This document shows positions 23,273 through 32,322 of a DNA stretch of 36,051 bases, piece after piece. The stretch's first letter is position 1. Every line of letters begins with the position of its first letter. Made by a program: the position numbers and the translations under genes. A model generated the notes under the pieces. It was not told the origin of the DNA and ran no database searches. It saw only the letters and a program-made list of their open reading frames with translations. Source of the stretch: Candidatus Ligilactobacillus avistercoris (lineage in GTDB: Bacteria; Bacillota; Bacilli; Lactobacillales; Lactobacillaceae); contig DWXB01000013.1 in assembly GCA_019119415.1 (NCBI GenBank), positions 1-36,051 on the forward strand, written 5' to 3'.

Positions 23273-25124
23273 AATCCTGTTCCACCAGTCGCTTGATTCC
23301 GCGCACGTCCGCGGGGTTCCCCGAGAAGATGATGTGATCACCCAGTTGCAGGCGGGTGTTACCGTGAGGGGCAATGGCCCGCTTTACCCGGAAAATCCGG
23401 GAAATCGTAATGTCGTTGATGAACGGCAGGTAACGGATTTCCATGCCGTCAAAGATTGAATTATTGACAACCACTTCGTAGAGGCGGGCGTCCGGGCTGG
23501 TAATGAGCTTCAGCGTTGACGGACTGGTAATGAGGGAGCGCAGGCTTCCAACATTGAAGTCAAACATGCTGTAGAATTCAATGCCCAACCGCTGGAGCGT
23601 TTCCTCGTGGGTACTGAGCGGGTCACGGCTTTCAAACCGGGTGATGACCCGCTTAACGCCGTATTCCTTGGCGGCCACGGCAAGCCGGTAGTTAACGTTG
23701 CTATCGCCGTGGCAAAGGACCAACACGTCGGTGTCAAAGACCTGGCTGGCAATTAAGTCCGCCGGTTCCAGCGAATCCAGGAGCGTTAGGTTAGCTTCCG
23801 AATTATACGTGGAGTAGTTGCGGGCGATATTGGTGTACAGCTGAGTGTCGTACCAGTCGCTTTCGAGCTGTTGGCTGGCCGCAACGGTAACTAACCCTAC
23901 GCCGATGATGTGGACCGTTGTTTTGTGGTTGTCTTCTGGAGCGGGGTGGTATCCACGGTTGAAGAGCAGTGGACACACAACGCACGTGAGGATTGCTGCC
24001 AGCAAGAAGGCGCCGGACTGGGCCGTGGTAATGGCATGCAGTTCCTGGGCGACTTCAAGGGCGGCCAGGATCAGCGTGATGGTGGTCCCCGACAGGACCG
24101 CCCCCATCAGGGAATTGGCCCGGTTAAACCGCAGCCGTAACCCGAAGTAAACGGGGAGTTTTGCCAGCAAGAAGGCACCGAAAATAACGGCAATCATGAT
24201 GAGCACCTTAGGGCTGGTTAGCAGGGCCGGAATGTTGAGCTTGACCCCGGTGAGGATGAAGAACACCGGGATGAAGAACCCGTAACCGATGGAATCCAGC
24301 TTGTGGAGGGTTTTCCGCTTGGGTTCAAGGAGCTTGACCACGATGCCGGCAACGAACGCCCCCAGAATGTTTTCGGCGCCGGTGGCCTCCGCAATGACCA
24401 CGAGGGTGACGATCACGAAGAACGCCAGGCGCATGTCAATCTGAGTCGTCGGTTTGTTTATCCGGTCAAAGAACGTGAAGAACGACTTGAACCGGCGGAA
24501 AAGAATGGCCCCGGCGATGAAAAGCAGCGAAATAAGCCACAGGCTGGAACCCTTACCGGCGTATAAGGCAGCGTACACCGTCAGGGCTAACATCGGAACA
24601 ACTTCTCCTAGAACCGCGATTAACAGGATGGTTTGGCCGTACGGCTTACTGAGAAGGCTGTTTTCCTTTAGGAGGGAAATGACTAACCCCAGGGCGATGG
24701 TGGCCAGCAGAATTGTTGCTAGCCAGATGTCACCGAAGAGGCCGGTGACCTTAAAGATCAGGGCGAGGGCAAACGATGTGACCACACACAGGGTGTACGC
24801 AATCACGGCGGTTAAAACGGGCGAAAGTTGTTTAGGTTGCTGGCGGGCGACCTTCTTTTCAAGCGGTGTCCGCGGCTCGCGGTTCCGTTGGAAAAGTGAG
24901 AAGTCGATTTCCATCCCGCTCAAGAACAGCAGGAGGATGACCCCCAGGGTGGAGAGGTCGCTGAGCAGGCTATTAATGTGAATTACGTTCAGGCAACTCT
25001 GGCCCAGGATGATCCCCACGATGATTTCCGCCACGGAGGTGGGAATGATGCTGAGTTTAAACCGCGAGAGTAACATGGGGGTTGCAAATGCGGCCAGGGC
25101 AACAATAACAAGCGATAAATTCAT
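23271..25124 (-). CDS. CPA2 cation/proton antiporter with RCK (TrkA-N/TrkA-C) domains
   Basis: The 617-residue protein has an N-terminal Na+/H+ exchanger domain (about 1-390, roughly 12 membrane segments) and a cytoplasmic regulatory part: a TrkA-N/RCK domain (about 402-530) with a degenerate nucleotide motif HIIGVGLVTVAA, then a TrkA-C domain (about 535-617). The position of the aspartate pair in other antiporters reads VLGEVVP (E174), so the ion site differs from that of the antiporter at 17705. It probably exports K+ or Na+ in exchange for protons, gated by ligand binding. AGAGG precedes the ATG by 7 bases. It follows dedA by 21 bases, so the two are likely co-transcribed. Confidence 0.9.
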   Translation of the reverse strand: MNLSLVIVALAAFATPMLLSRFKLSIIPTSVAEIIVGIILGQSCLNVIHINSLLSDLSTLGVILLLFLSGMEIDFSLFQRNREPRTPLEKKVARQQPKQLSPVLTAVIAYTLCVVTSFALALIFKVTGLFGDIWLATILLATIALGLVISLLKENSLLSKPYGQTILLIAVLGEVVPMLALTVYAALYAGKGSSLWLISLLFIAGAILFRRFKSFFTFFDRINKPTTQIDMRLAFFVIVTLVVIAEATGAENILGAFVAGIVVKLLEPKRKTLHKLDSIGYGFFIPVFFILTGVKLNIPALLTSPKVLIMIAVIFGAFLLAKLPVYFGLRLRFNRANSLMGAVLSGTTITLILAALEVAQELHAITTAQSGAFLLAAILTCVVCPLLFNRGYHPAPEDNHKTTVHIIGVGLVTVAASQQLESDWYDTQLYTNIARNYSTYNSEANLTLLDSLEPADLIASQVFDTDVLVLCHGDSNVNYRLAVAAKEYGVKRVITRFESRDPLSTHEETLQRLGIEFYSMFDFNVGSLRSLITSPSTLKLITSPDARLYEVVVNNSIFDGMEIRYLPFINDITISRIFRVKRAIAPHGNTRLQLGDHIIFSGNPADVRGIKRLVEQD

Positions 25125-25145
25125 AGGTGAACCTCTTTCAATCTC

Positions 25146-25775
25146 TTAGTGACTTTTACGAACACGTTGGATTAGGTGGGTAAGGGCTGGAATCCCGGCA
25201 AACACCGCGATAATCCCCAGAAAAACAACGGTGAAGTGGTGCCGGACAAACGGAATCCGGCCGAAGAAGTAGCCGATGCCGGAACACAGTGCCGTCCAGA
25301 GAAACACGCCCCAGAAGTTGTACCAGCTAAACCGGCGGTAGTCCATCCCGCTCGTTCCGAGAACCAGCGGAAGAAATGAGCGAATCACCGGAACAAAGCG
25401 GCCGAAGATGACCGTTTTGCCGCCGTGCCTGTGCAGGAACTGCTGGGTTTGGCGACGTTTTTGGTGTGAAACCATGCGCTGGAACCACGGGCGGTCGCCC
25501 ACCAAGCGGCCCAGGGTAAAGTTAACCGTATCACCGAAGAGGGCCGCACAGAAGAAGAGGGGGACGAGAAGCCGGATATCGAGTGCCGGTGAAAGGGCGG
25601 CCAGTGAGCTGGTTAAAAAGACCAGCGATTCACCCGGAAGGAACGCCAGAAACACCAAGCCGGTTTCCATAAAGACCATGACAAATAACACCACGTATAT
25701 CCACCCGCCTAGTGCGTGCACTGCGGGAAGCAGATACTGATCAAAGTGCAGTAAAACGTGGATTAATTCGGTCAC
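25146..25775 (-). CDS. DedA-family membrane protein
   Basis: The product has 209 residues with a GTG start. The DedA/SNARE-associated family motifs are present: FLPGESLVFL near the N-terminus, GDTVNFTLGR, and the basic motif GRFVPVIRSFLP with its conserved arginines. Four or five hydrophobic segments are predicted. DedA proteins are needed for membrane homeostasis, and some flip undecaprenyl phosphate or phosphatidylethanolamine; the substrate here is unknown. GGGGAGGAG ends 5 bases before the GTG at 25775; a longer frame to 25820 has no ribosome-binding site. It is the first gene of a dedA-antiporter operon. Confidence 0.9.
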   Translation of the reverse strand: MTELIHVLLHFDQYLLPAVHALGGWIYVVLFVMVFMETGLVFLAFLPGESLVFLTSSLAALSPALDIRLLVPLFFCAALFGDTVNFTLGRLVGDRPWFQRMVSHQKRRQTQQFLHRHGGKTVIFGRFVPVIRSFLPLVLGTSGMDYRRFSWYNFWGVFLWTALCSGIGYFFGRIPFVRHHFTVVFLGIIAVFAGIPALTHLIQRVRKSH

Positions 25776-25864
25776 AAGCACTCCTCCCCTCAAGGTTACT
25801 GTTGGTGAATATGATAGCAAATTTTATTTTCAAAGGGGAGCATAACCTCTTTGGGCGGGGAAAG

Positions 25865-25893
25865 TTGGTCGTCCCTCCGAAAGGTGATAGAAT
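25865..25893 (+). promoter_or_regulatory. helD promoter
   Basis: TTGGTC (25865-25870) and an extended -10 TGATAGAAT (box 25888-25893) are 17 bases apart, 37 bases before the helD ATG. Confidence 0.6.
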
Positions 25894-25930
25894 AGAATGA
25901 CATTATTTGGCTAGTAGGGAGTGAAGTGGA

Positions 25931-28234
25931 ATGGCAGAAAAGGATGTGCGTCAGCAAGAACAATGCCGGATGGATACCGTCGTGGAGAAAATCCATGCGG
26001 CTGAAGACGTCCGGCGGCAGGAAATCGACCGGGCCAAGCAGGAGCAGCGAATCGTTGATGCGGATTTTAAGAAGAACGTCCGCGTCAAGGTGTCGACGTA
26101 TTCTGGGATGATGGATACCGCCATGGCGGTGCGCCAGCAAAACCAGCTTCTCCAAGAGCGGGAAAATGCCCGGGAACACGCCCAGCACGAACTAACAATC
26201 TTGGAAAAATTAGCGGAACACCCCTACTTTGCCCGGATTGATTTTCAAGAGGAGGGTGAACCCAAGCCGGAGACCATCTACATTGGACTCGCCTCCTTTG
26301 CGGAAACGCCGGACCACTTTCTGATTTATGACTGGCGGGCGCCGGTTGCCAACCTCTACTATGACGGTGGACTCGGGGAAGTGACCTACCAAACACCGGT
26401 GGGCGAGCAACGGGCGACGGTGACGTTAAAGCGCCAGTTTAACGTTGAACACGGCAAAATTACCGCGGTCTTTGACACGGACGAAGCGGTTGGGGATCAG
26501 ATGCTGCTGACGGCTCTTCAGGGACATTCGGGTACCAAGATGAAGGGGATCGTCACGACGATCCAGCACGAACAAAACCGGATTATCCGCAATACCACGG
26601 CGGACCTCCTCTTTGTTCAAGGGGCTGCAGGTTCCGGGAAAACGTCGGCGGTGCTCCAGCGGGTTGCTTACCTGTTGTACCGGTATCGGGGGAAGATTAC
26701 GTCCAAGCAAATTGTGCTGTTTTCACCTAATCAGCTTTTTAACGACTACGTTGACCGGGTGCTCCCGGAAATGGGCGAACATAACATGGAACAACTGACG
26801 TACTACCAGGCACTCCAACGGCGGGTGCCCCACTTACAGGTTGAAACGCTGCAGGAGCGGTTTACCGCGCAGGATGATTCCGTAACGCGGCGGGTGAACC
26901 GCTTAAAGGAGAGCCTGCAGTTTATGCGGGCCCTGCACGAGTACGCAACGCTGCTGGAACGGGGCGGCATGCAGTTTACTAGCTTGTGCCTTGCCGGAAA
27001 GGAAATCTTTTCCCGGGAAATAATCGCACAGATTTACTACGGCTTTAACGAAAACTACCATCTTCGCAACCGGCTGATTGCCACGAAGGAGGAGCTCCTC
27101 CGGCGGCTGCAGCGGAAGATTAAGCGGACGGCGAAGATCGATGCGGTCCAAAAGGCGGTCCAAGGGCTCAATCAGGATGCGTTAAATGCCCTGTACGGGG
27201 ACCATCCGCGGGACTTCGCGGACGGGGACGCTGAGTTTAAGTTCCTGACGGAAGCGTACGTGACCCAGCAATTTGCGGCGGTGGCGGATGACATCCGTAA
27301 TAACCGGTTCGTCGATGCGACTGCCCAGTACGTTAATTTCCTGGGAAATGTTCTGCGGTTGGTTGACCTGCAGGAATGGCACCTGTCACCGACAGAGTGG
27401 ATGCAGGCGGGGAGCCGGACCATCGCGGCCTTTCAGCGCCAGCACATTGCCCTTGCAGACGCGACCCCGTACTTGGACTTATACGACCTAATCACGGGGC
27501 GGCACGGGATGCGGAAGATGCGCCATGTCCTGATTGACGAAATTCAGGACTACACGCCGTACCAGTTGGCGTACCTGAAGGAGTTGTACCCGCGGGCGAA
27601 GTTTACCATGCTGGGCGACCTTAACCAGTCAATCCTCACGCACGAAAACAGCCGGACCCTCCTCGAGCAGTTGCGGCCCCTCTTTGATCCGAAAAAAACC
27701 CAGGTGGTCCAACTAACGCGGTCCTACCGCTCAACTAAACAACTGACGGACTTTACGCGGGAATTGCTAGTTGACGGGGAAAAGATCGAGGCGTTTGACC
27801 GGGAAGGCCCCGTTCCTGAAATGGTAGTCGGGCAAGACCGGGGTACCCTGGTTAACCAGGTAGCCGCCACCCTCCGCCAGAACCACGAGCGACAGGAGAC
27901 AACGGCGGTGATTACCCGGACACTAAAGGAGGCCCAGTGGTTAGCGGCCCAGCTCAAACAGGCGGGGGTAGCCACGACCGTTATTAAAACGGAGAACCAG
28001 CGGCTGGTTGCCGGACCAATCATTGTACCGGCGTACCTAGCGAAGGGGTTGGAGTTTGACGCGGTCATTATGTGGGATGCGAGTGCGGCTAATTACCATG
28101 ACGAAGCGGACCGTCAGCTGGTATACACAATCTGTTCACGGGCGATGCACCGGCTGATGATTACGGTAACGGGGACGCCGAGTCCATTGTTTAACCGGGT
28201 GGATCCAAGTCTGTATAAGGTATGCTCGGATTAG
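25931..28234 (+). CDS. helD: RNA polymerase recycling ATPase HelD (UvrD/Rep-like)
   Basis: The 767-residue superfamily 1 ATPase matches HelD of Gram-positive bacteria in length and layout. A charged N-terminal coiled coil (about 1-95) is followed by the HelD-typical IYDWRAP (132-138), Walker A GAAGSGKTS (231-239), a Walker B region LIDEIQDYTPYQ, LGDLNQSI, RSYRSTKQL and YLAKGLEFDAV. HelD pulls RNA polymerase off DNA and frees it from nucleic acid; the coiled coil enters the secondary channel. Confusion with helicase IV annotation is common. AGGGAGTGA precedes the ATG by 7 bases. It is a single-gene unit ending in a terminator. Confidence 0.92.
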   Translation: MAEKDVRQQEQCRMDTVVEKIHAAEDVRRQEIDRAKQEQRIVDADFKKNVRVKVSTYSGMMDTAMAVRQQNQLLQERENAREHAQHELTILEKLAEHPYFARIDFQEEGEPKPETIYIGLASFAETPDHFLIYDWRAPVANLYYDGGLGEVTYQTPVGEQRATVTLKRQFNVEHGKITAVFDTDEAVGDQMLLTALQGHSGTKMKGIVTTIQHEQNRIIRNTTADLLFVQGAAGSGKTSAVLQRVAYLLYRYRGKITSKQIVLFSPNQLFNDYVDRVLPEMGEHNMEQLTYYQALQRRVPHLQVETLQERFTAQDDSVTRRVNRLKESLQFMRALHEYATLLERGGMQFTSLCLAGKEIFSREIIAQIYYGFNENYHLRNRLIATKEELLRRLQRKIKRTAKIDAVQKAVQGLNQDALNALYGDHPRDFADGDAEFKFLTEAYVTQQFAAVADDIRNNRFVDATAQYVNFLGNVLRLVDLQEWHLSPTEWMQAGSRTIAAFQRQHIALADATPYLDLYDLITGRHGMRKMRHVLIDEIQDYTPYQLAYLKELYPRAKFTMLGDLNQSILTHENSRTLLEQLRPLFDPKKTQVVQLTRSYRSTKQLTDFTRELLVDGEKIEAFDREGPVPEMVVGQDRGTLVNQVAATLRQNHERQETTAVITRTLKEAQWLAAQLKQAGVATTVIKTENQRLVAGPIIVPAYLAKGLEFDAVIMWDASAANYHDEADRQLVYTICSRAMHRLMITVTGTPSPLFNRVDPSLYKVCSD

Positions 28235-28267
28235 ACATAGTTGATGTTTACAAAATACGGGGAATTA

Positions 28268-28304
28268 ATCCTGGTTAGTGGTGTTTACTAACCAGGATAT
28301 TTTC
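28268..28304 (+). terminator. helD terminator
   Basis: A perfect 12-bp stem (ATCCTGGTTAGT with ACTAACCAGGAT) and a 7-base loop are followed by ATTTTC. The remaining sequence up to 28464 is AT-rich with a small dyad AATTAATT-TC-AATTAAATT and no clear gene. Confidence 0.85.
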
Positions 28305-28464
28305 ATGTAATGGGGGTGCTCATAAAATGAAAGTGGGTGAATGATTGGATAAAACTAAATCAATACACAAAAAAGATGCAATTAATTTCAATTAAATTAT
28401 TCACAAAAAGGTGGGCGGGGAGTAAAATGACCTCCTGAAAACTACTATACTAGGGGGTACTACG

Positions 28465-31400
28465 ATGCGGACTACGGAAATATCAAAAAAGTTTATTTTC
28501 AGCGCAGCGGCCTTTTTCGCTGGGTTGGGAATGGGGAGCGTGATTCATGCTGATGCGGTTCAGGCGTCAAGGAACACATCGAATCCAGTAGCAGCACAAT
28601 CTTCAACCGTTCGTCAGTCGCAGGTAGCGGTTCCGCTCGGGCAACACCAGTCAGTTAAAGCATCCGGCCAAACCACTCAGCCAGTGGCGGCTAAATCGGT
28701 TTCGCGGGTGCCGGTTCAGCAGGCGGCAACGAATACGGCGAGTGGGGATACCCAAATTCAGATTAGTGGGGCGGACTTCAATAAGTACATGCACGTTAAC
28801 GGGAGCGCATCGTATAATTCTGCGAATGATACGGTGACGTTAACCCCTGACCAGGACCAGCAAGCGGGGCACGCGGCTATTAATGTTCAAATTGACATGG
28901 ATCGTGATTTTTCAGTAAAGGCCCATGTTTTCCTGGGAAATAATCCGTCAAATAAGGGCGGCGCGGACGGAATTGCCGTTGGGTTTCACCCCGGAAGCGT
29001 AAATGAAGTGGGACAACCCGGGAATGCCTTTGGGCTAGGGGGAATTGCGCACGCGTTCGGCTTTAAACTGGACACGTTTTATAACTCAGAAGGCCCGAGT
29101 TCTTCGGAAAACGCTAATGCTGATCCGCAGCAGTTCAGTGGCCCTGGTGATGCGTTTGGCGGCTTCATCTATTCGGACGCCAACGGGGCTGTAAGCACAT
29201 ACGACCCAAGCAACAATTCAGCTAGTCCAGCACTTATCCCATCGCCGAACGGGCAGTGGGCCTGGCTAACAATGAAGTATGACGGCACCACCCACGTGAT
29301 GACGGTTAATTACCAGGAAGGAAACTACAACCACACCTGGACAATGGATGTCTCGCAGTGGATTACGTCCCGTTACATGGCGTTTGTAGTCTCTTCATCA
29401 ACGGGTTCGTACAAGAACCTACAGCAGATGAATTTCTTCAACATTACGGCGTGGGTTCCCAATTCCCAGTTGTCGCAGTATAAGGAAACCGTTCAGGTAA
29501 AGTACGTAAACGAGTTAACCGGCCAGGAAATTGCACCGGCTCAAACGATTAATACTTACGATGGTGCCCAGTACACGACCACCCAACAAACCATTCCGCA
29601 CTACACTTATGACAAGTTAGGAACCGGGAGTGCCCCGGCTGCCGGAATGTGTACGGGAGCAGGAATGGTTGTAACGTACGATTACATGCCAAATGCGGAG
29701 CACGCGGTGGTAAACTACGTCGATGGCCAAACCGGGAAGACGGTTACGAGTGCAACGGTTAACGGGCATTACGATGAGACGGTAACTTATAATCCCCAGG
29801 AAACGGAACAGGGACTAGAGAAGCAGGGGTACGTGATTGGGACAAGTACGCTGCCGGCGAATGACCAGATTACGTTTAGTCAGGACGGGGCCGTGCCGAC
29901 GTACACCGTTACGCTGCACCACCGGGTAACAACTGACACGGTAAGCGATAATCCTGATAACGTTGCGGGGTTAAGTAAAACCGTTACGGAGACGATTAAT
30001 TACCGTTACGGGAGCGCAACGGGTGCGGTGGCGGCACCAACGAAGACGCAGCGGGTTACCTTTACCCGGACAGCAACGAAGGATCAGGTCACCGGGCAAG
30101 TAACGTATGGGGCGTGGAGTCCGGCGGCAACGGAAAGTTTACCGGCCGTGCCGACGCCGCCGGTTACGGGATATACACCAGATATTTCGCAGGTGGCCGC
30201 TCAAACCGTGACGCCAACAACTGCGGATACAACGACAACCGTGGTGTATACTCCTAACCCAGAAAAGGCAACGGTAACGTACGTGGATACGACAACCGGG
30301 AAGCCGCTGCGCGTGGTTTCAGTTACGGGAAAATACGGGGAAACCGTTCCGTATGATTCGGGTGCCATCGTTAAGCAACTCGAAAACGAAGGGTATACGT
30401 ACCAGAGCACGACAATCCCAGCAGCAGGAATCCCGCTGACGACGGACGGGAAAACCGTAAATTACGTGGTTGATATGGGTCACCTGGTAACAACGGATAC
30501 AACCACGAATAACCCGGATAACGTAGCGGATTTACAACGAACCGTAACCCGCACGGTAAAGTACCAGTATACTAACGGCCAGCCTGCCGCAGCGGCAAAT
30601 ACCACCACGCTGACGTTCACCCGGACGGCGCAGGTGGACCACGTTACTAAGCAGGTGACGTACGGCCCGTGGACCGCAACGGCCGGGACCACTTTCCCGG
30701 CGGTTTCTAGTCCGGTAATTACGGGGTACACACCGGATCAGGCAACACTTCCGGCAATCACAAACGTGACGGCTACAACGCCCGCTACGACGCAAACGGT
30801 AACCTATGCTCCGAATGCGGAGAGTGCGACGGTCGCATACGTCGACGATACAACGGGAGCGACCCTTAAAACGGTGACCCTCCATGGGAAGTTTGATCAG
30901 CCGGCAAGCTACCGTCCGGATCAAACGATTACTGGTTACACCCAGAAGGGCTACGCACTGGTAAGTAACGATTACCCGACGGACGGGGCAGTCTTCACAA
31001 CAGATGGGGTGGTTCACCGCTACGTAATTCACCTTAGGGAAACCACGACAACGTTTACCCCGAATAATAATCCGCGGCACCTGACACTTACCCATAAGGT
31101 GACCCGGACGGTGAAATTTATTGGCCCGGACGGGAAGCAGTTTGAACGGCCCGTTGTCCAAACCATCACGTTTCATCGGACGGCAACCCTAAACAATGTC
31201 ACCGGGAAAATTACGTACGGTCCGTGGCAGCCAGTGGGGACGCCGGTCTTTGGCCAGGTTCGGGTTCCGACGGTGGTCGGGATTGACCCGTCACCGGCCG
31301 TGGTTCCGGCGGAGAGCGGAGTTACTGCGACAACCCCAGACCACACGGTGACAATTAAGTACACCCCGAATCCGGAAAAGGTGACCGTCACCTACATTGA

Positions 31401-32145
31401 TGAAACGACGGGGAAAAAGTTATCCGCAGTGACGGTAACGGGGCCGTACGGGTCAACGTCGCTGTACACCCCGAAGGCCACCATTGAGAAGTACGAGCAC
31501 GAAGGTTATAAGGTTGTGCGGGATGACGTTCCGGCCGCGGGAATCCAGTTTAACGAAGACGGGAAGATAAAACACTTTGTGGTCGGGCTAACTGAGACAA
31601 CGACGACGTACACCCCAACGGATAACCCCCGGAACCTAACCCTAACGCACGTGGTTACGCGGACAATTCGGTTGGTTGGTCCAAACGGGCGGGAATTAGC
31701 GCCTGCAATTACGCAGAAGGTTACGTTTGGACGGACAGCGACGATTAATAACGTTACCGGGAAGATTACGTATGGTCCGTGGCATGTGATTGGAACAGCA
31801 ACCTTCAGTGCGGTTCGCGTTCCGGCAATTGCGGGAATGATCCCTGAAATGACAACCGTTGCGGCGCTGACGGGAATTACGCTAACAACCCCTAACCAAA
31901 CGGTGACGGTGGTTTATCACCCGCGACCAGTTTCGCCAGTTGCCTACCGGATGACGACGGCATTGCCGCTATCCGGAAAGGCTCGCGAAGTGCGGGAACA
32001 GGCAAATTCCTCATCCCACCGGCAGCAGCTTCCGGATACGGGAGATGCTGTGGCTGGCCAAGCGAGTGGGATTGCTGTTTTGGCGCTTGCCGTTCTGTTA
32101 GCAACGGTGGGAAGCATTCCGGATAAGCGGACTAAGCGGCACTAG
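28465..32145 (+). CDS. LPXTG-anchored adhesin with L-type lectin and Mub/MucBP repeats
   Basis: This is a 1226-residue surface protein. A signal peptide (about 1-33, ending HADA/VQA) lacks the KxYKxGKxW motif. A Ser/Gln-rich stretch leads to a bacterial L-type lectin domain (about 97-330, containing GGADGIAVGFHPG and FGFKLDTFYN). A MucBP domain follows (about 343-408), then four repeats of about 185 residues starting at 411, 599, 785 and 970. The C-terminus has the sortase signal LPDTG (1189-1193), a hydrophobic segment and the tail KRTKRH. It probably binds glycans or mucin. AGGGGG lies 7 bases before the ATG. The gene is complete, with no frameshift. Confidence 0.95.
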   Translation: MRTTEISKKFIFSAAAFFAGLGMGSVIHADAVQASRNTSNPVAAQSSTVRQSQVAVPLGQHQSVKASGQTTQPVAAKSVSRVPVQQAATNTASGDTQIQISGADFNKYMHVNGSASYNSANDTVTLTPDQDQQAGHAAINVQIDMDRDFSVKAHVFLGNNPSNKGGADGIAVGFHPGSVNEVGQPGNAFGLGGIAHAFGFKLDTFYNSEGPSSSENANADPQQFSGPGDAFGGFIYSDANGAVSTYDPSNNSASPALIPSPNGQWAWLTMKYDGTTHVMTVNYQEGNYNHTWTMDVSQWITSRYMAFVVSSSTGSYKNLQQMNFFNITAWVPNSQLSQYKETVQVKYVNELTGQEIAPAQTINTYDGAQYTTTQQTIPHYTYDKLGTGSAPAAGMCTGAGMVVTYDYMPNAEHAVVNYVDGQTGKTVTSATVNGHYDETVTYNPQETEQGLEKQGYVIGTSTLPANDQITFSQDGAVPTYTVTLHHRVTTDTVSDNPDNVAGLSKTVTETINYRYGSATGAVAAPTKTQRVTFTRTATKDQVTGQVTYGAWSPAATESLPAVPTPPVTGYTPDISQVAAQTVTPTTADTTTTVVYTPNPEKATVTYVDTTTGKPLRVVSVTGKYGETVPYDSGAIVKQLENEGYTYQSTTIPAAGIPLTTDGKTVNYVVDMGHLVTTDTTTNNPDNVADLQRTVTRTVKYQYTNGQPAAAANTTTLTFTRTAQVDHVTKQVTYGPWTATAGTTFPAVSSPVITGYTPDQATLPAITNVTATTPATTQTVTYAPNAESATVAYVDDTTGATLKTVTLHGKFDQPASYRPDQTITGYTQKGYALVSNDYPTDGAVFTTDGVVHRYVIHLRETTTTFTPNNNPRHLTLTHKVTRTVKFIGPDGKQFERPVVQTITFHRTATLNNVTGKITYGPWQPVGTPVFGQVRVPTVVGIDPSPAVVPAESGVTATTPDHTVTIKYTPNPEKVTVTYIDETTGKKLSAVTVTGPYGSTSLYTPKATIEKYEHEGYKVVRDDVPAAGIQFNEDGKIKHFVVGLTETTTTYTPTDNPRNLTLTHVVTRTIRLVGPNGRELAPAITQKVTFGRTATINNVTGKITYGPWHVIGTATFSAVRVPAIAGMIPEMTTVAALTGITLTTPNQTVTVVYHPRPVSPVAYRMTTALPLSGKAREVREQANSSSHRQQLPDTGDAVAGQASGIAVLALAVLLATVGSIPDKRTKRH
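29695..31920 (+). repeat. Four tandem Mub-type repeats inside the adhesin gene
   Basis: Repeat units lie at 29695-30258, 30259-30816, 30817-31371 and 31372-31920. Each starts with a [V/T]xYVDxxTG block, continues through a GY...Y block and DNP/NNP motif, and ends in YxPNxE or an equivalent. Units 1 and 2 share TTD-x(n)-NPDNVA; units 3 and 4 share TTT[FY]TP-x(3)-NPR-x-LTLTH, so the array consists of two pairs. Confidence 0.85.
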
Positions 32146-32176
32146 CCGGAAAAGAGAGAATTATTGAAGTAAATGG

Positions 32177-32246
32177 AACGGGCAAAGTGGACTAGCGGCC
32201 GGATGAAGTATGGCTTTGCCGGTTGCCGGGTCTTCTTCAGCCCGTT
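32177..32246 (+). terminator. Structured 3' region of the adhesin gene, probable terminator
   Basis: AACGGGC (32177-32183) pairs with GCCCGTT (32240-32246), followed by TGTTTT. A competing stem, GGCAAAG (32181-32187) with CTTTGCC (32214-32220), shares three bases with it. The long interior is unusual for a simple terminator. Confidence 0.5.
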
Positions 32247-32261
32247 TGTTTTAGCATTAGA

Positions 32262-32295
32262 ACAGGGAGGTTGGAATTAATTCCAACCTCCCTGT
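32262..32295. terminator. 34-bp perfect palindrome between the adhesin and GDSL genes
   Basis: The 17-base half from ACAGGGAGG is followed directly by its exact complement, so both strands fold into a hairpin with almost no loop. It sits between convergent genes and probably acts as a bidirectional terminator, although the flanking T-runs are short. Confidence 0.6.
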
Positions 32296-32322
32296 CGCTT
32301 TGTGTTTGGTTTATCGTGCTAA

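Noticed and set aside
28446-28451. TATACT as -10 box of the adhesin gene
   Set aside because: Transcription from it would start at about 28458, after the AGGGGG ribosome-binding site, so it cannot serve this start codon.
30532-31176. Minus-strand open frame of 214 codons in the adhesin gene
   Set aside because: It mirrors the repeat region of the adhesin and has biased composition; no start signal.
29695-31920. CRISPR array
   Set aside because: The periodic sequence is about 555 bases per unit, in frame and coding for Mub-type protein repeats; no short direct repeats with spacers occur in the window.
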